Notes: generated by a model from the sequence alone, not told the origin. 64,000 bases of DNA from CAVTRI01 sp963737075 (GCA_963737075.1 CAVTRI010000002.1:2542001-2606000), one strand, 5' to 3'; numbered from the stretch's first letter, positions 23,982 to 32,748 are shown. Program-made: numbers and translations.

Positions 23982-24853
23982 GCCGGTACCCCGTCGCCAG
24001 CGTTCGCGGGGATCAGCGGGGTCTTTATCCCCTGGGCTCTCAAAGCGAGCACGATCCGCAGCCGTAGCTCGCGGCCGACGTCGAACTGCCGTCCCGGCAG
24101 CGTCCGCACCAGGAGGCGCAGCTGCACGTATCCCACTTCGATGGTCTCCACGCCCGCCACGACCGGTTGGCCGAGGATCTGGTCCCGCCAGCTATCCTCG
24201 CCGGCCATCTTGTTGGCGACGTCCTCAATGACCCTTGTCACCGCCTCGAGGTCCTCGTCGACCGGCACGGGGACGTCAAGGACCACGCGGGACCAGTCTC
24301 TCGACAGGTTCGTCACCTGCCGGAGGGCGCTGTTAGGAACGACGATCAGCTCGCCTTGCTGGGTGCGCAACTTAGTCACCCGCAGCGTGACCTGCTCGAC
24401 GGTGCCGCTGATGCCGGTCGGCTGGCCGGGCAGCGACAGACGGACCTGGTCGCCCACGCCGAACTGTCGCTCGGTGAAGAGAAAGAAGCCGGCCAGCAGG
24501 TCGCCGACCACCTGCTGAGCCCCGAAGCCGATAGCTACGCCGGCGACCGTCGCTGGTGCGACCAGGCTGGCGAGCGGGATACCCAGGAGGTTCACGGCAA
24601 CGACCGCCGCCACCGCGTAGATCGCGGTGAGCGCCGCCCATTGGCCCACCTGGCCGACGGCGCGGGCCCGCTTGGCGCCCTCGGGGACGATGCCGCCGTG
24701 CTCGATCTGGGTCTGGACCTCGCGGTCTATGGCGTCGCGGTAGCGGTCCGCCAGCCAGCGCACGATCCGCGCCACCAGCGCTGCGCCCAGCACGAGGACG
24801 ACGGTGGGCAGCAGGTTGTTGCGCAGCCACTGGTCTACGACATGCCAGTCCAT
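23978..24853 (-). CDS. Small-conductance mechanosensitive channel (MscS family)
   Basis: A 291-residue membrane protein with three hydrophobic helices. The pore helix region VAPATVAGVAIGFGAQQVVGDLLAGFFLF is followed by the beta domain (VGDQVRLSL, GTVEQVTLRVTKLRTQQGELIVVPNSAL), the standard MscS signature. It acts as an osmotic safety valve in the cytoplasmic membrane. The C-terminal alpha/beta domain is present (VGRELRLRIVLALRAQGIKTPL). The downstream Thr-rich membrane protein is coupled through an ATGA overlap. Confidence 0.92.
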   Translation of the reverse strand: MDWHVVDQWLRNNLLPTVVLVLGAALVARIVRWLADRYRDAIDREVQTQIEHGGIVPEGAKRARAVGQVGQWAALTAIYAVAAVVAVNLLGIPLASLVAPATVAGVAIGFGAQQVVGDLLAGFFLFTERQFGVGDQVRLSLPGQPTGISGTVEQVTLRVTKLRTQQGELIVVPNSALRQVTNLSRDWSRVVLDVPVPVDEDLEAVTRVIEDVANKMAGEDSWRDQILGQPVVAGVETIEVGYVQLRLLVRTLPGRQFDVGRELRLRIVLALRAQGIKTPLIPANAGDGVPA

Positions 24854-24967
24854 CCGGCCTAGCTTGCCCGGCCGCTACGCACGCGTCCTAGTCGGCGGAG
24901 GTCGCCTTCAGACCGGATCAAGATCCTGCTCGAGATCGAAGCGATCCTGCAGCAGGACTGACCGGGC

Positions 24968-25825
24968 TCAGTTGCCGTCGTCCCCCGACCATGGCCGAAG
25001 CCAGCGGGGGTCGATGGGCCGGTCGTCCCGGAGGAAGCGCACGTCGGCCGACAGGCGCATCCGTTCTGTCGTCGTGTCCAGCGACGCGTGAACCATGTGC
25101 GGCGAGTGGATCGCGATGTCGCCGGCGCAGTAGTCGGCCCACAGCCACCGCCGGCCGAGCTGGTCCGACACCCATGCGAGGTCGTGGCTGATCGGTCGGC
25201 GGTCGGTGGGGCGGTCAGTCACGACCCGCAGCGGATCGAGATGTTCTGGCCCGAGCCTGTGCGACCCTTCCAGGTACACAAGCCCCCCGGATTCGACGGG
25301 ACAGTCGCCGATCGGGATCCACATGGTCAGGAGCTCATCGCTGCCGAGGTCGAGGTAGCTGTAATCGGTGTGGGCGCGAGACGCCCGCGGTTCGGACCGG
25401 TCGAAGTGACGCAAGATGGTGCGGGGCAGACGCCGCACCGGTCCGCCCAGCACCGTGGCAGCCAGCGAGGCCAGAGCCGGCATCGAGACGAAACGCTCCC
25501 ACTCGGAAGCCCGCACCATGGCGTAGGCCGGGTGGCCGGCGAGCCCGTGCGCGGGGAGGCTGCGAGGGCGCCGCCCCGAGAAGATCCCGTCATCGGGGAT
25601 GGTGCCGTCGGCCAGGTACGCGGGGTCGAAGCGGGAGAAATACGAGCGCCGCATGCGGCGCAGCGTCTCCGGTGCAATGACGCCCCGCAGGTACAGGTAG
25701 CCATCGGCGCGGTAGCGCGCCCGCAGCGCGTCGGCGTCGCCGAGCAGAGGGGTGCTGTCGGTCAACGGGGCAACGTGGCGGTCGTCGGCGGGAAGAGCGA
25801 CGCCGTTGGAAGTGAGGGTGCGCAT
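24968..25825 (-). CDS. Phytanoyl-CoA dioxygenase (PhyH) family Fe(II)/2-oxoglutarate oxygenase
   Basis: A 285-residue double-stranded beta-helix protein. The HxD half of the iron facial triad is RAHTDYSYLDLG. The distal His is in GDIAIHSPHMVHASLDTT, with an Arg further on (ERMRLSADVRF) to hold 2-oxoglutarate. YRADGYLYLRGVIAPETLRRMR is the usual N-terminal PhyH block. The ATG at 25825 is preferred over a longer frame that would overlap the HxlR coding region's neighbourhood. Substrate unknown; relatives hydroxylate small metabolites or lipids. Confidence 0.88.
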   Translation of the reverse strand: MRTLTSNGVALPADDRHVAPLTDSTPLLGDADALRARYRADGYLYLRGVIAPETLRRMRRSYFSRFDPAYLADGTIPDDGIFSGRRPRSLPAHGLAGHPAYAMVRASEWERFVSMPALASLAATVLGGPVRRLPRTILRHFDRSEPRASRAHTDYSYLDLGSDELLTMWIPIGDCPVESGGLVYLEGSHRLGPEHLDPLRVVTDRPTDRRPISHDLAWVSDQLGRRWLWADYCAGDIAIHSPHMVHASLDTTTERMRLSADVRFLRDDRPIDPRWLRPWSGDDGN

Positions 25826-25896
25826 AAGGGACTGGGCCGAACCGTCGAGTGACGAGTCGGCAGAGGCTACCCGCGTGGTCGGCCGCGGACGTGGAT

Positions 25897-26319
25897 CTAC
25901 ACCCACACCGGGCTGTCGGGCTCCTCGTCTACCAGTTCGCTGCAGGTGGGGCACCACCACCTGGCCTGCAGCGCGGTGCCACAGCGCTGGTGATGCGGGC
26001 CTTCATCGGCGGCGCCCGCGTGTCCGTGCTCGGTGCCCCACTGGGTGAGCAGTCGGAGCGTGCCTGCGAGCGCCCGGCCGGCGGCAGTGAGGTCGTAGGC
26101 GTAGCGCAGGGGCCGCGGCGAGTACGGCACCGCCACGATCAGGCGCTCTTCTTCGAGCCGCTTCAGCCTGGCGGACAGGATGTTGCTGGCAATGGCCGGG
26201 ATGTCCGCTTCGAGGTCGCCGAAGCGCCGCGGTCCGGCGAGCAACGCGTCCACGACGAGCAGTGACCACCGGTCGCCGACGCGCTGCAGCGCCTGGTCCA
26301 GCACAGAGGTGTCTGCCAT
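25897..26319 (-). CDS. HxlR-family regulator with C-terminal zinc-ribbon-like tail
   Basis: A 140-residue protein whose winged helix spans about residues 5-90: VGDRWSLLVVDALLAGPRRFGDLEADIPAIASNILSARLKRLEEERLI is a full HxlR signature. The last 40 residues contain HHQRCGTAL and WWCPTCSELV, four potential zinc ligands typical of the longer actinobacterial HxlR proteins. It is divergent from the serine protease gene. The intergenic dyad ACTTG-N7-CAAGT (26357-26373) is a candidate binding site for both promoters. Confidence 0.9.
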   Translation of the reverse strand: MADTSVLDQALQRVGDRWSLLVVDALLAGPRRFGDLEADIPAIASNILSARLKRLEEERLIVAVPYSPRPLRYAYDLTAAGRALAGTLRLLTQWGTEHGHAGAADEGPHHQRCGTALQARWWCPTCSELVDEEPDSPVWV

Positions 26320-26356
26320 GCGACTCCAGCTTGCCGTCAATCCTGACTCCAGGATA

Positions 26357-26373
26357 ACTTGTTAGTTGCAAGT
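26357..26373. promoter_or_regulatory. Dyad operator between hxlR-type and protease genes
   Basis: ACTTG (26357-26361) and CAAGT (26369-26373) form an inverted repeat with a 7-nt centre. It lies just after a possible plus-strand promoter (TTGCCG 26331-26336, 17-nt spacer, ATAACT). Position between divergent genes fits autoregulation by the HxlR protein. Confidence 0.4.
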
Positions 26374-26406
26374 CTCTAGGAGGAAGGTCTCTAGGAGGTA
26401 GGTCAC

Positions 26407-27363
26407 ATGGGTTGGTTCGAGGAGGCGGAGGCAGCGGCGTCCGCGGCCCTGGCAGCCGCCGGTCCGTCGGTGGTCAGGATCGGAGCGGGTCTCGGTCGCG
26501 GGGCCGGTTTCGTGCTGAAGGAGGGGGTTGTCGTGACGAACGCCCATAACCTTCGAGGGCCCGGGCCTCGCGCGCGGCACCGCCATCGCGAAAGCGAAGA
26601 GGCAACGGAGGAGCAACGGGCAGAGGTGACGGTGACGTTCGCCGACGGGCGCCAGGCGGTGGCGACGGTGGCTGGTGTCGACGCCGACGGGGATCTGGTG
26701 GCGCTCACCGTCGATACCAGTGCGACGCCAGCCATCGGCTGGATCGCCGACGACGCTCGCCCAGTCGTTGGCCGGGTGGTGCTCGCGCTGTCGCTGCCGC
26801 CGGGGGGCGGGGTCCGTCTGACGTCGGGGTCGGTCTCATCAGTGAACCGCTCCTTCCGCGGCCCGCGAGGCCGGCTGATCGTGGACGCTCTGGAGCACAC
26901 GGCGCCGCTCGGACGCGGGTCGTCGGGCGGCCCGGTCGTTGACGGTGAAGGGCGCCTGATCGGCATCAATACTCACCGCCTCGGCGACGGCTTTTACGCC
27001 GCCCTCCCCGCCGGTCCGGAGTTGCGCGAACGCCTGGAGGCCCTGGCTCAGGGCGTCTCGCCGGTCCGGCTGCGCCTCGGCGTGGCGATCGCCCCGCCAG
27101 GAGCGGCTCGCCGCTTGCGGGCTGCGGTCGGGCTGCCGCCCCGAGAGGGCCTGCTCGTGCGGGGCGTGGAAGAGGGGGGTCCCGCAGCAACCTCGGGCAT
27201 CAGTGCCGGCGATCTCATCGCCTCGGCGGGCGGTCGGGACGTGGCCAGCCTCGAGGACCTTCTGCGGGCCCTCGACGCCGTCGGCGACGACCGCACGATG
27301 GTGGTCGGGATCGTCCGGGGCGTCGAAGAACGCGAAGTGACGGTGCACTTCCCCGCAGGTTGA
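26407..27363 (+). CDS. Trypsin-like serine protease with PDZ domain (HtrA/DegP-like), no signal peptide
   Basis: A 318-residue protein. The catalytic triad is readable: His in VVVTNAHNL (about residue 47), Asp in GVDADGDLVAL (about 98) and Ser in LGRGSSGGPVV (about 177). A PDZ domain follows from about residue 215 (LRLGVAIAPP, GLLVRGVEEGGPAATSGISAGDLIASAGG). Unlike most HtrA proteins there is no signal peptide or membrane anchor, so it is probably cytoplasmic. Two identical AGGAGG sites lie upstream (26378-26383 and 26393-26398) within a 15-bp tandem duplication; the second is 8 nt from the ATG. Confidence 0.9.
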   Translation: MGWFEEAEAAASAALAAAGPSVVRIGAGLGRGAGFVLKEGVVVTNAHNLRGPGPRARHRHRESEEATEEQRAEVTVTFADGRQAVATVAGVDADGDLVALTVDTSATPAIGWIADDARPVVGRVVLALSLPPGGGVRLTSGSVSSVNRSFRGPRGRLIVDALEHTAPLGRGSSGGPVVDGEGRLIGINTHRLGDGFYAALPAGPELRERLEALAQGVSPVRLRLGVAIAPPGAARRLRAAVGLPPREGLLVRGVEEGGPAATSGISAGDLIASAGGRDVASLEDLLRALDAVGDDRTMVVGIVRGVEEREVTVHFPAG

Positions 27364-27399
27364 CGGGGGCGAGCCAGCAGGGCCGGTAACGTCCGTTCC

Positions 27400-28893
27400 A
27401 TGGCGAAGTTCGGGCCGCAGCCGACTGATGCACCGGCGGTGGAGGTCGACGCAGCCCGGCCGCACCTCATCCTCCTGGTTGGGGCTACCGGGGACCTGTC
27501 GCGGCGAAAGTTGCTGCCCGCGTTCCTCCATCTGGCGCAGGTGGGCCTGCTGCCGAGGTGCCAGATCGTCGGGACGGCGCTCGACGACCTCGACGACGAA
27601 GGGTTCCGGATTCTGGCGCGCAAGTCCTGCGACCAGTACGCCCGCCGGGCTCCCACCGACGAGGAATGGGACTCGTTTGCCGCCTGTCTGCACTACGTGC
27701 CGCTGAGTGCCGGCCCAAGGGCGCTCGCCGATCTGGTCGCCAAGCTCGAAGCGCAACTCGGCGCGGAACCGCGGCGCCTTCACTACCTCAGCGTGCCGCC
27801 CGGAGCAGCGGAGCGCGTGGTCCAAACCCTCGCCGACGCCGGGCTGGTCGAGCGGGCGCGGGTCATCATGGAGAAGCCGTTCGGCACCGACCTGGCGACC
27901 GCCACGGAGCTCAACGCCCAGGTGCATCGCATCTTCGACGAAGACCAGGTCTTTCGCATCGACCATTTCCTGGGGAAAGAGGCCGCGCAAAACATCCTGG
28001 CGTTTCGCTTCGCCAACGGGCTGTTCGAGCCCATTTGGAACCGCGACCACATCAACCACGTCCAGATCGACGTGCCCGAAAGCCTGTCGGTGGGGGAGAG
28101 GGCCGGCTTCTACGAAGCGACCGGCGCGTTTTCTGACATGGTCGTCACGCACCTGTTCCAGATCCTGGCCATCGTGGCGATGGAGCCGCCAACGGCGCTC
28201 GACCCGCGTGGGATCAGCGAAGAGAAAAACAAGGTGTTCCGGTCGCTGATGCCGCTCGATCCCAAGAAGGTGGTCCGGGGGCAATACGAGGGGTATCGCT
28301 GGACGCCGGGCGTCGGCGAGGACTCGCAGACGGAGACGTTCGTCGCCTTGCGGTGCGAAATCGACAACTGGCGGTGGGCAGGCGTCCCCTTCTTCTTGCG
28401 GACCGGCAAGCGCATGGCCGAGGGCGCGAGGATCATCTCGATCGCGTTCCATCAGCCGCCTAAGAGCATGTTTCCTTCAGGCTCGGGTGTCGGCGTCCAG
28501 GGGCCCGACCACCTGACCTTCGACCTGGCCGAGTCATCCCGGCTGTCGCTGTCCTTTTACGGCAAGCGCCCGGGACCGGGCATGAAGCTGGACAAGCTGA
28601 GCATGCAGTTCGCCCTTCATGACACCGGCTATGAGAGCGACGTGCTGGAAGCCTACGAACGCCTTATCCACGACACGATGGTCGGCGACCACACGCTGTT
28701 CACGACCGCGGATGGCATCGAGCGGCTGTGGGAGATCGCCGCGCCTCTGCAGGAAAACCCGCCGCCGGTGCAGCTGTACCGGCAAGGCTCGTGGGGGCCG
28801 GACCAGATCCATGAGCTTATTGCGCCCTATGCCTGGCGCCTGCCGTTCCAACGGGCCTGGCGGGAAGCGGTCGCGACACCGTCGAAGACCTGA
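27400..28893 (+). CDS. zwf: Glucose-6-phosphate 1-dehydrogenase
   Basis: First enzyme of the oxidative pentose phosphate pathway: glucose-6-phosphate + NAD(P) to 6-phosphogluconolactone. LVGATGDLSRRKLLPA (residues 27-42) is the dinucleotide-binding GxxGDLxxRKL motif. The active-site block is RIDHFLGKEAAQN near residue 190, and VPFFLRTGKRM is also conserved. The 497-residue length is normal. A TAACGT -10-like box (27387-27392) ends 7 nt before the ATG, so the mRNA may be leaderless. It stands alone, without opcA, tal/tkt or gnd next to it. Confidence 0.97.
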   Translation: MAKFGPQPTDAPAVEVDAARPHLILLVGATGDLSRRKLLPAFLHLAQVGLLPRCQIVGTALDDLDDEGFRILARKSCDQYARRAPTDEEWDSFAACLHYVPLSAGPRALADLVAKLEAQLGAEPRRLHYLSVPPGAAERVVQTLADAGLVERARVIMEKPFGTDLATATELNAQVHRIFDEDQVFRIDHFLGKEAAQNILAFRFANGLFEPIWNRDHINHVQIDVPESLSVGERAGFYEATGAFSDMVVTHLFQILAIVAMEPPTALDPRGISEEKNKVFRSLMPLDPKKVVRGQYEGYRWTPGVGEDSQTETFVALRCEIDNWRWAGVPFFLRTGKRMAEGARIISIAFHQPPKSMFPSGSGVGVQGPDHLTFDLAESSRLSLSFYGKRPGPGMKLDKLSMQFALHDTGYESDVLEAYERLIHDTMVGDHTLFTTADGIERLWEIAAPLQENPPPVQLYRQGSWGPDQIHELIAPYAWRLPFQRAWREAVATPSKT

Positions 28894-28939
28894 CGGATAG
28901 CCTGATCGCCGTCCCTTCGGCACAGGAGGTGGTGGCGCC

Positions 28940-30553
28940 GTGGTTCGCCGGGCGTGGTCCGCCGGCCACCTGTGGGTCGCCGTCTCAGTGCTGGCCCCCG
29001 TGGCCGAGACGGCCGTGGTCAGCACGGTCGGGCCGCGCAGCGCAGCCCCGCTCGGTCCGCAGGTCACGGCCCCGGCGCCGCTGGACCTCTTCCACGATCT
29101 CCGGTGGGTGTCGACCAGGCACGACTCTTGGCTGACGCTCGTTGTCGAAGTGCTGGCGGTCGTCGTGGGGCGGGCCTGCTACGAAGCGTGGGTGCTCCGG
29201 GCGGCGGGCAGCTACCGGGGCGCCTACCTGCGCGCGGTCGCCTGGCTGCTCACGTTCTACGCCGTCATGGGCCTGCTCATCACCCCGTGGGTCTCGCTGC
29301 TGTTCGGGCTGGCAGTTACCCACCTGTCCTACCTGTTCCTGGCTGGCGTGCCGCCGGCGCTGGCGCTGGCGCTGGCGACCCACCGCGGGGTGATCGTCCC
29401 CGATCGGGGCGGCTGGGTGCCAGGTCGGGCGACAGCAAGCTGGGTGCCGCCGTCGCCGCGCAGTCTTGTGTGGATGACGGCCGCCGTCGGGTGGTTGACG
29501 GTGGCCGGGGCCTTGATCAGCATCGCCCCCTTGTCGTTGGCGCTGGCGGTGGCGGCTGGGGCAGGGGCACTCAACGCTGCCGCTGTGAAGGCACTGACCC
29601 ATCCTGGCCGGCTGCCGGAGCGCCGTCGGAGGCCGTGGATCCGTCTGCCGGTCCCCTTCGCCATCGTCGGGACCTTCGGAGTCGCGATCGGGGGGGCGGC
29701 GGGAGCGTTCGCGAGCGAGCCGCCTCCCGTGCACAGCGCGTACCAGGAGGTGCTGCCCGAGTCGGCGTCAGGGCATCCGGTCCTCGAGATGTCAGGCTTC
29801 GGCAGCGGCTGGTCCCCGCCCACGGCGCTCGGCCTGCCACCCGGGTACGTGGAGTGGCGCTACTCGTACTGCGGTGTGCGGCCGGGAGGGCTGGTCTGTC
29901 CCTACCGCCCGATCGACACGGAGCAGTCCCTCGGACGCTCCACGGCGGCTCTCGCCGAGCAGGTCCACGACCTGTCGAGCGCGTACAGACAGCCGGTCGA
30001 CATCGTGGCGGAGAGCGAAGGCGCCATCATCGCCCAGAGATGGCTCCTCGATGAGTACCGGTCGTCGACGGGCGAGGTCGGCCGCGTCGTCTTGCTCGAC
30101 CTCCCGGAGGGCCAACCGGACGCCACGTATCCGATGGGCAAGGCCGAGGGCTGGGGGGTCGGATCCGGCCGGCTGCTCAGCGGCTGGGCGTGGCTGGTCG
30201 ACCAGGTCAGCCCGCTTCACTTGTCGGTCACCGCGCCGCTTTTCGAGGACTTCAACACGTCGCGCAGCGCGCTGGCCGACCTCGCTCGTAGCCCGGCGCC
30301 ACCCGGTGTAGAAGAGGTCGCCATCAACGCCCTCGCGGACGCCCTCAACGACCCCTACCCGTCGGCGTTCCCTGGCGATCCGACCGTCGTCCTGCCGGTC
30401 GCCCACGGCGGCCTGATGACCAACCCGCAGGCCCACTCGATCATCCGCGCGTTCCTCGAAGGCCGCCGGGTGAGCACGCAGTCGGCGGGGTTGGTGCTCG
30501 AGAGGGTCATCGGCGCCGCATCGGCGGCGTGGCAGGCGCCGAGCACGCCCTAG
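28940..30553 (+). CDS. Membrane protein with C-terminal alpha/beta-hydrolase-like domain
   Basis: A 537-residue protein. The N-terminal half has about six hydrophobic helices (WLTLVVEVLAVVVGRACYEAWV, WLLTFYAVMGLLITPWVSLLFGLAV, LVWMTAAVGWLTVAGALI, and so on). After residue 260 comes an extracytoplasmic-looking domain with VLEMSGFGSGW, YSYCGVRPGGLVC and VDIVAESEGAIIAQ, the last resembling a nucleophile elbow (x-x-S-x-G) of alpha/beta hydrolases. A His in PVAHGGLMT could complete the triad. AGGAGGT precedes the GTG by 9 nt. Possibly a membrane-anchored lipase or esterase; substrate unknown. Confidence 0.68.
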   Translation: MVRRAWSAGHLWVAVSVLAPVAETAVVSTVGPRSAAPLGPQVTAPAPLDLFHDLRWVSTRHDSWLTLVVEVLAVVVGRACYEAWVLRAAGSYRGAYLRAVAWLLTFYAVMGLLITPWVSLLFGLAVTHLSYLFLAGVPPALALALATHRGVIVPDRGGWVPGRATASWVPPSPRSLVWMTAAVGWLTVAGALISIAPLSLALAVAAGAGALNAAAVKALTHPGRLPERRRRPWIRLPVPFAIVGTFGVAIGGAAGAFASEPPPVHSAYQEVLPESASGHPVLEMSGFGSGWSPPTALGLPPGYVEWRYSYCGVRPGGLVCPYRPIDTEQSLGRSTAALAEQVHDLSSAYRQPVDIVAESEGAIIAQRWLLDEYRSSTGEVGRVVLLDLPEGQPDATYPMGKAEGWGVGSGRLLSGWAWLVDQVSPLHLSVTAPLFEDFNTSRSALADLARSPAPPGVEEVAINALADALNDPYPSAFPGDPTVVLPVAHGGLMTNPQAHSIIRAFLEGRRVSTQSAGLVLERVIGAASAAWQAPSTP

Positions 30554-30606
30554 ACTCCGGCGTCGCGCCCTCTAATGGGGAAGATCACTGCTTCGGGGAG
30601 GATTCT

Positions 30607-31197
30607 ATGTCCGACAAGCCCAGCTACCTCGGTCTGCTCAACGCGGTCGCCCTGGCCGAGTCGAACGCCCACTGCTACCTGAGCGAGTGGGCGAGTGTGA
30701 CGAAAGACCCTGACGTCCGCCGCGTCCTGCTCACCGTGGCGGCACGGGAGGGCGAACACGGCATGAGTTTCGCCAAGCGAATCAACGAGCTCGGCTACGA
30801 GCTTCGGCAAAAACCCGATGAAGGGTTGGACGCCAAGCTCGACATCGTGAGGTCGGAGTGTTCCGACCTGGAGAAAATGGAGGCGCTCGGGCTGTCCAGC
30901 CTTGACACCGGGGACAAGCCCGACCTGTTCGACGACTTCTTCAAGGACCACTCGATCGACATCCAGACGGGCGCGCTACTCGGCCGGTACATCGCGGAAG
31001 AGCGGGACAGCGGCCGGTTGCTCCGCGGTTGCTACGCATGTTTGCGCCAGGCAGCCGACGCCGAAGCGGCGGCTAACGGAGGCGGGAAGAACGGCAAGGC
31101 CGCCCGGGCGACCGCCAAGCGCCTCGCCGCGCTCGAGGGCAAGGTCGACGACGTCTGCCGATCCGTCGAGGAGCTCAAAGACCTCGTGCGTCGATAG
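30607..31197 (+). CDS. Ferritin-like (rubrerythrin-type) domain protein
   Basis: A 196-residue helical protein. The first helix pair contains ALAESNAHCYLSEWASV and LTVAAREGEHGMSFAKRINELGY, giving the E and ExxH positions of a ferritin-like di-iron site. The second half has IAEERDSGRLLRGCYACL, a possible third helix with Glu, but the last ExxH is not clear, so iron binding may be partial or absent. The tail (residues 150-196) is Ala/Lys-rich and coiled-coil-like (KRLAALEGKVDDVCRSVEELKDLV). GGGGAGG precedes the ATG. Probable role in iron handling or oxidative stress; not proven. Confidence 0.78.
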   Translation: MSDKPSYLGLLNAVALAESNAHCYLSEWASVTKDPDVRRVLLTVAAREGEHGMSFAKRINELGYELRQKPDEGLDAKLDIVRSECSDLEKMEALGLSSLDTGDKPDLFDDFFKDHSIDIQTGALLGRYIAEERDSGRLLRGCYACLRQAADAEAAANGGGKNGKAARATAKRLAALEGKVDDVCRSVEELKDLVRR

Positions 31198-31250
31198 ACG
31201 TCCCGCTCTAGGGCTTCGACGCCGTTTCCGACCCGGGTCGCGGGCAGACC

Positions 31251-31577
31251 CTACAGCTTGAAGATGGAGATGTAACGAGCCCCGCCTTCGCCCACCTCGA
31301 AGTCGGTGTGCGTCGAGCCGGCGCCGGCGGCGTACCCGGCACCAGCAGTGAGCTCCTTACCCTGGTTTCTGACGGTGCCGTCGATCAGGTAGAAGAACTC
31401 GGCGTGGTCATGCTTGTGGGGATCGCCCCGGTAGCCGGCATCCGCCTCGATCAGCGAGACGAAGTAGCCATCGGCTGAACCCAGTACCTTCGCCCGGGCA
31501 TCCCCTCGAGCACCCCACGGCACCCACGGTATGTCGTCGAAGTCGTGCATGTCCCAGCCGGTCAGTGAGATATCCAT
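31251..31577 (-). CDS. Small cupin protein
   Basis: A 108-residue single-domain cupin. Motif 1 is YRGDPHKHDHAEFFYLIDGTV (three His and a Glu as metal ligands). Motif 2 is reduced to GYAAGAGSTHTDFEVGEGG. Such proteins bind a metal and act as dioxygenases, isomerases or sensors. It lies 24 nt downstream of a dabb/ABM-like gene on the same strand, and both are divergent from a TetR regulator with twin operators, suggesting a small TetR-controlled catabolic or detoxification unit. Confidence 0.88.
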   Translation of the reverse strand: MDISLTGWDMHDFDDIPWVPWGARGDARAKVLGSADGYFVSLIEADAGYRGDPHKHDHAEFFYLIDGTVRNQGKELTAGAGYAAGAGSTHTDFEVGEGGARYISIFKL

Positions 31578-31601
31578 GTTGCTTCCTTTCTGTCCCCGGC
31601 A

Positions 31602-31997
31602 CTAGCCGGCGGGGGTTGCATCAACGCGGGCGCGCACGTCGCTCCAGCTGACGGGCAGCTCGCTCGCTCGGCACGTCCAGCGCACGAACGTCGTCGGACG
31701 CATGTACGGCCGGATCGCCCGCACCGAGCTTCGGTGGGGATCGGCGCGGCTGAACGCGTTGAGGGTCTCGTTGGTCGTCCAGGCGGACACCGTCCAGAAG
31801 GTTTTGGAGCCGAGGTTGGCGTCGAGCGCGTAGCCGATGAGCCCATCCGCCTGCGCGAGCTGGCGCCGGATCGCCAGCGTGTGGCGCAGAAAGGACGGCA
31901 TCCGAGCGAACGACGCCAGTGGCAGCCGGGAGGCCATGACAACACATTCGACCTCGTCGGCCGCCGGCGAAACCGTCGTCCAGGGAAGAGCAGGCAT
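31602..31997 (-). CDS. Dimeric alpha-beta-barrel / monooxygenase-like small protein
   Basis: A 131-residue protein. ECVVMASRLPLASFARMPSFLRHTLAIRRQLAQADGLIGYALDANLGSKTFWTVSAWTTNETLNAFSRADPH resembles DUF3291/antibiotic-biosynthesis-monooxygenase-like proteins that form alpha-beta barrels. GGAGG lies 6 nt before the ATG at 31997, which decides the start over the longer frame from 32024. Co-directional with the cupin. The TetR gene and its operators are immediately upstream and divergent. Function unknown. Confidence 0.65.
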   Translation of the reverse strand: MPALPWTTVSPAADEVECVVMASRLPLASFARMPSFLRHTLAIRRQLAQADGLIGYALDANLGSKTFWTVSAWTTNETLNAFSRADPHRSSVRAIRPYMRPTTFVRWTCRASELPVSWSDVRARVDATPAG

Positions 31998-32047
31998 GAA
32001 GACCTCCGCGTCCGGCACTCGCAATCACCGAGGGCCCAGTGAAACTT

Positions 32048-32079
32048 TCCAATGGACAGATGCTAAACTTTCCAGTGGA
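32048..32079. promoter_or_regulatory. Twin TetR operators
   Basis: Two copies of TCCANTGGA, a 9-bp palindrome (32048-32056 and 32071-32079), are embedded in a 21-bp direct repeat with a 23-bp period. They overlap the -35 region of a promoter with -10 TAGAAT (32091-32096), 7 nt before the tetR ATG. A spacing of about two helical turns suits cooperative binding of two dimers. Confidence 0.58.
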
Positions 32080-32103
32080 CAGATGTCAACTAGAATTGTT
32101 TCG

Positions 32104-32700
32104 ATGTCTGTCTCCCCTGGCGCGTATCACCATGGAAATCTGCGTACAGCGCTGGTCGACGCGGCCGTTGAGGTGATCAGCGAGGTGGGGCCGGCAGCGA
32201 TGAGCCTGCGGGAGGTCGCCCGCCGGGCCGGCGTCACCCACGCAGCCGCGAACTACCACTTTGGCGACAAGGCGGGGCTGTTAACTGAGCTCGCGGCCGA
32301 TGGGTATCGCAGGCTCGGTGCGGACCTGGAGGTCGCGGCGTCTTCTGCCGGCGTTGGCAGGAGCGAGGCGTTCCTGGAGGTGGGCGTGGCCTATGTCCGC
32401 TTCGCTGTGAACCACCCCGCGCATTTCGAAGTCATGTACCGACCGGAGCTCTATCACTCGCAGGATTCGAAGCTGCGGGAGGCCAAGACGGCGACGGCGC
32501 GCATGCTCTATGGCTCCGAGCACCCCAACAAGGAGCAGCTGGCGGCCGGTGTCGCCGCGTGGTCGATCGTCCACGGCCTGGCCACGTTGTGGCTCAATGG
32601 CGACCTGCCCGTGCAGCTGGGTGCCGACATCGAGGACATCACCCGGCGAGTCGCCGCCCATCTGCGGGTCTCGGGCCGGACGAGCCGGGAACGCGGGTGA
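32104..32700 (+). CDS. TetR-family transcriptional repressor with WHG-type C-terminal domain
   Basis: A 198-residue protein. The N-terminal helix-turn-helix is LVDAAVEVISEVGPAAMSLREVARRAGVTHAAANYHFGDKAGLLTELAADGY (about residues 15-66). The C-terminal AAWSIVHGLATLWLNGDL matches the WHG (TetR_C_33) ligand domain. A TAGAAT -10 box ends 7 nt before the ATG, predicting a leaderless mRNA. Twin palindromes overlapping the promoter suggest autorepression and control of the divergent ABM-like/cupin pair. Confidence 0.93.
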   Translation: MSVSPGAYHHGNLRTALVDAAVEVISEVGPAAMSLREVARRAGVTHAAANYHFGDKAGLLTELAADGYRRLGADLEVAASSAGVGRSEAFLEVGVAYVRFAVNHPAHFEVMYRPELYHSQDSKLREAKTATARMLYGSEHPNKEQLAAGVAAWSIVHGLATLWLNGDLPVQLGADIEDITRRVAAHLRVSGRTSRERG

Positions 32701-32748
32701 TGGACCGCGGCGCCGAGCGGTTGCGCCGCCCGCAGGTACGTTGCAGAA

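Noticed and set aside
24862..24967. Short frame ending LLEIEAILQQD upstream of the MscS gene
   Set aside because: About 20 codons, no start with a ribosome site and no family; possibly a gene remnant but not supportable.
31998..32024. Longer start for the ABM-like gene
   Set aside because: GGAGG placed 6 nt before ATG 31997 identifies the downstream start.
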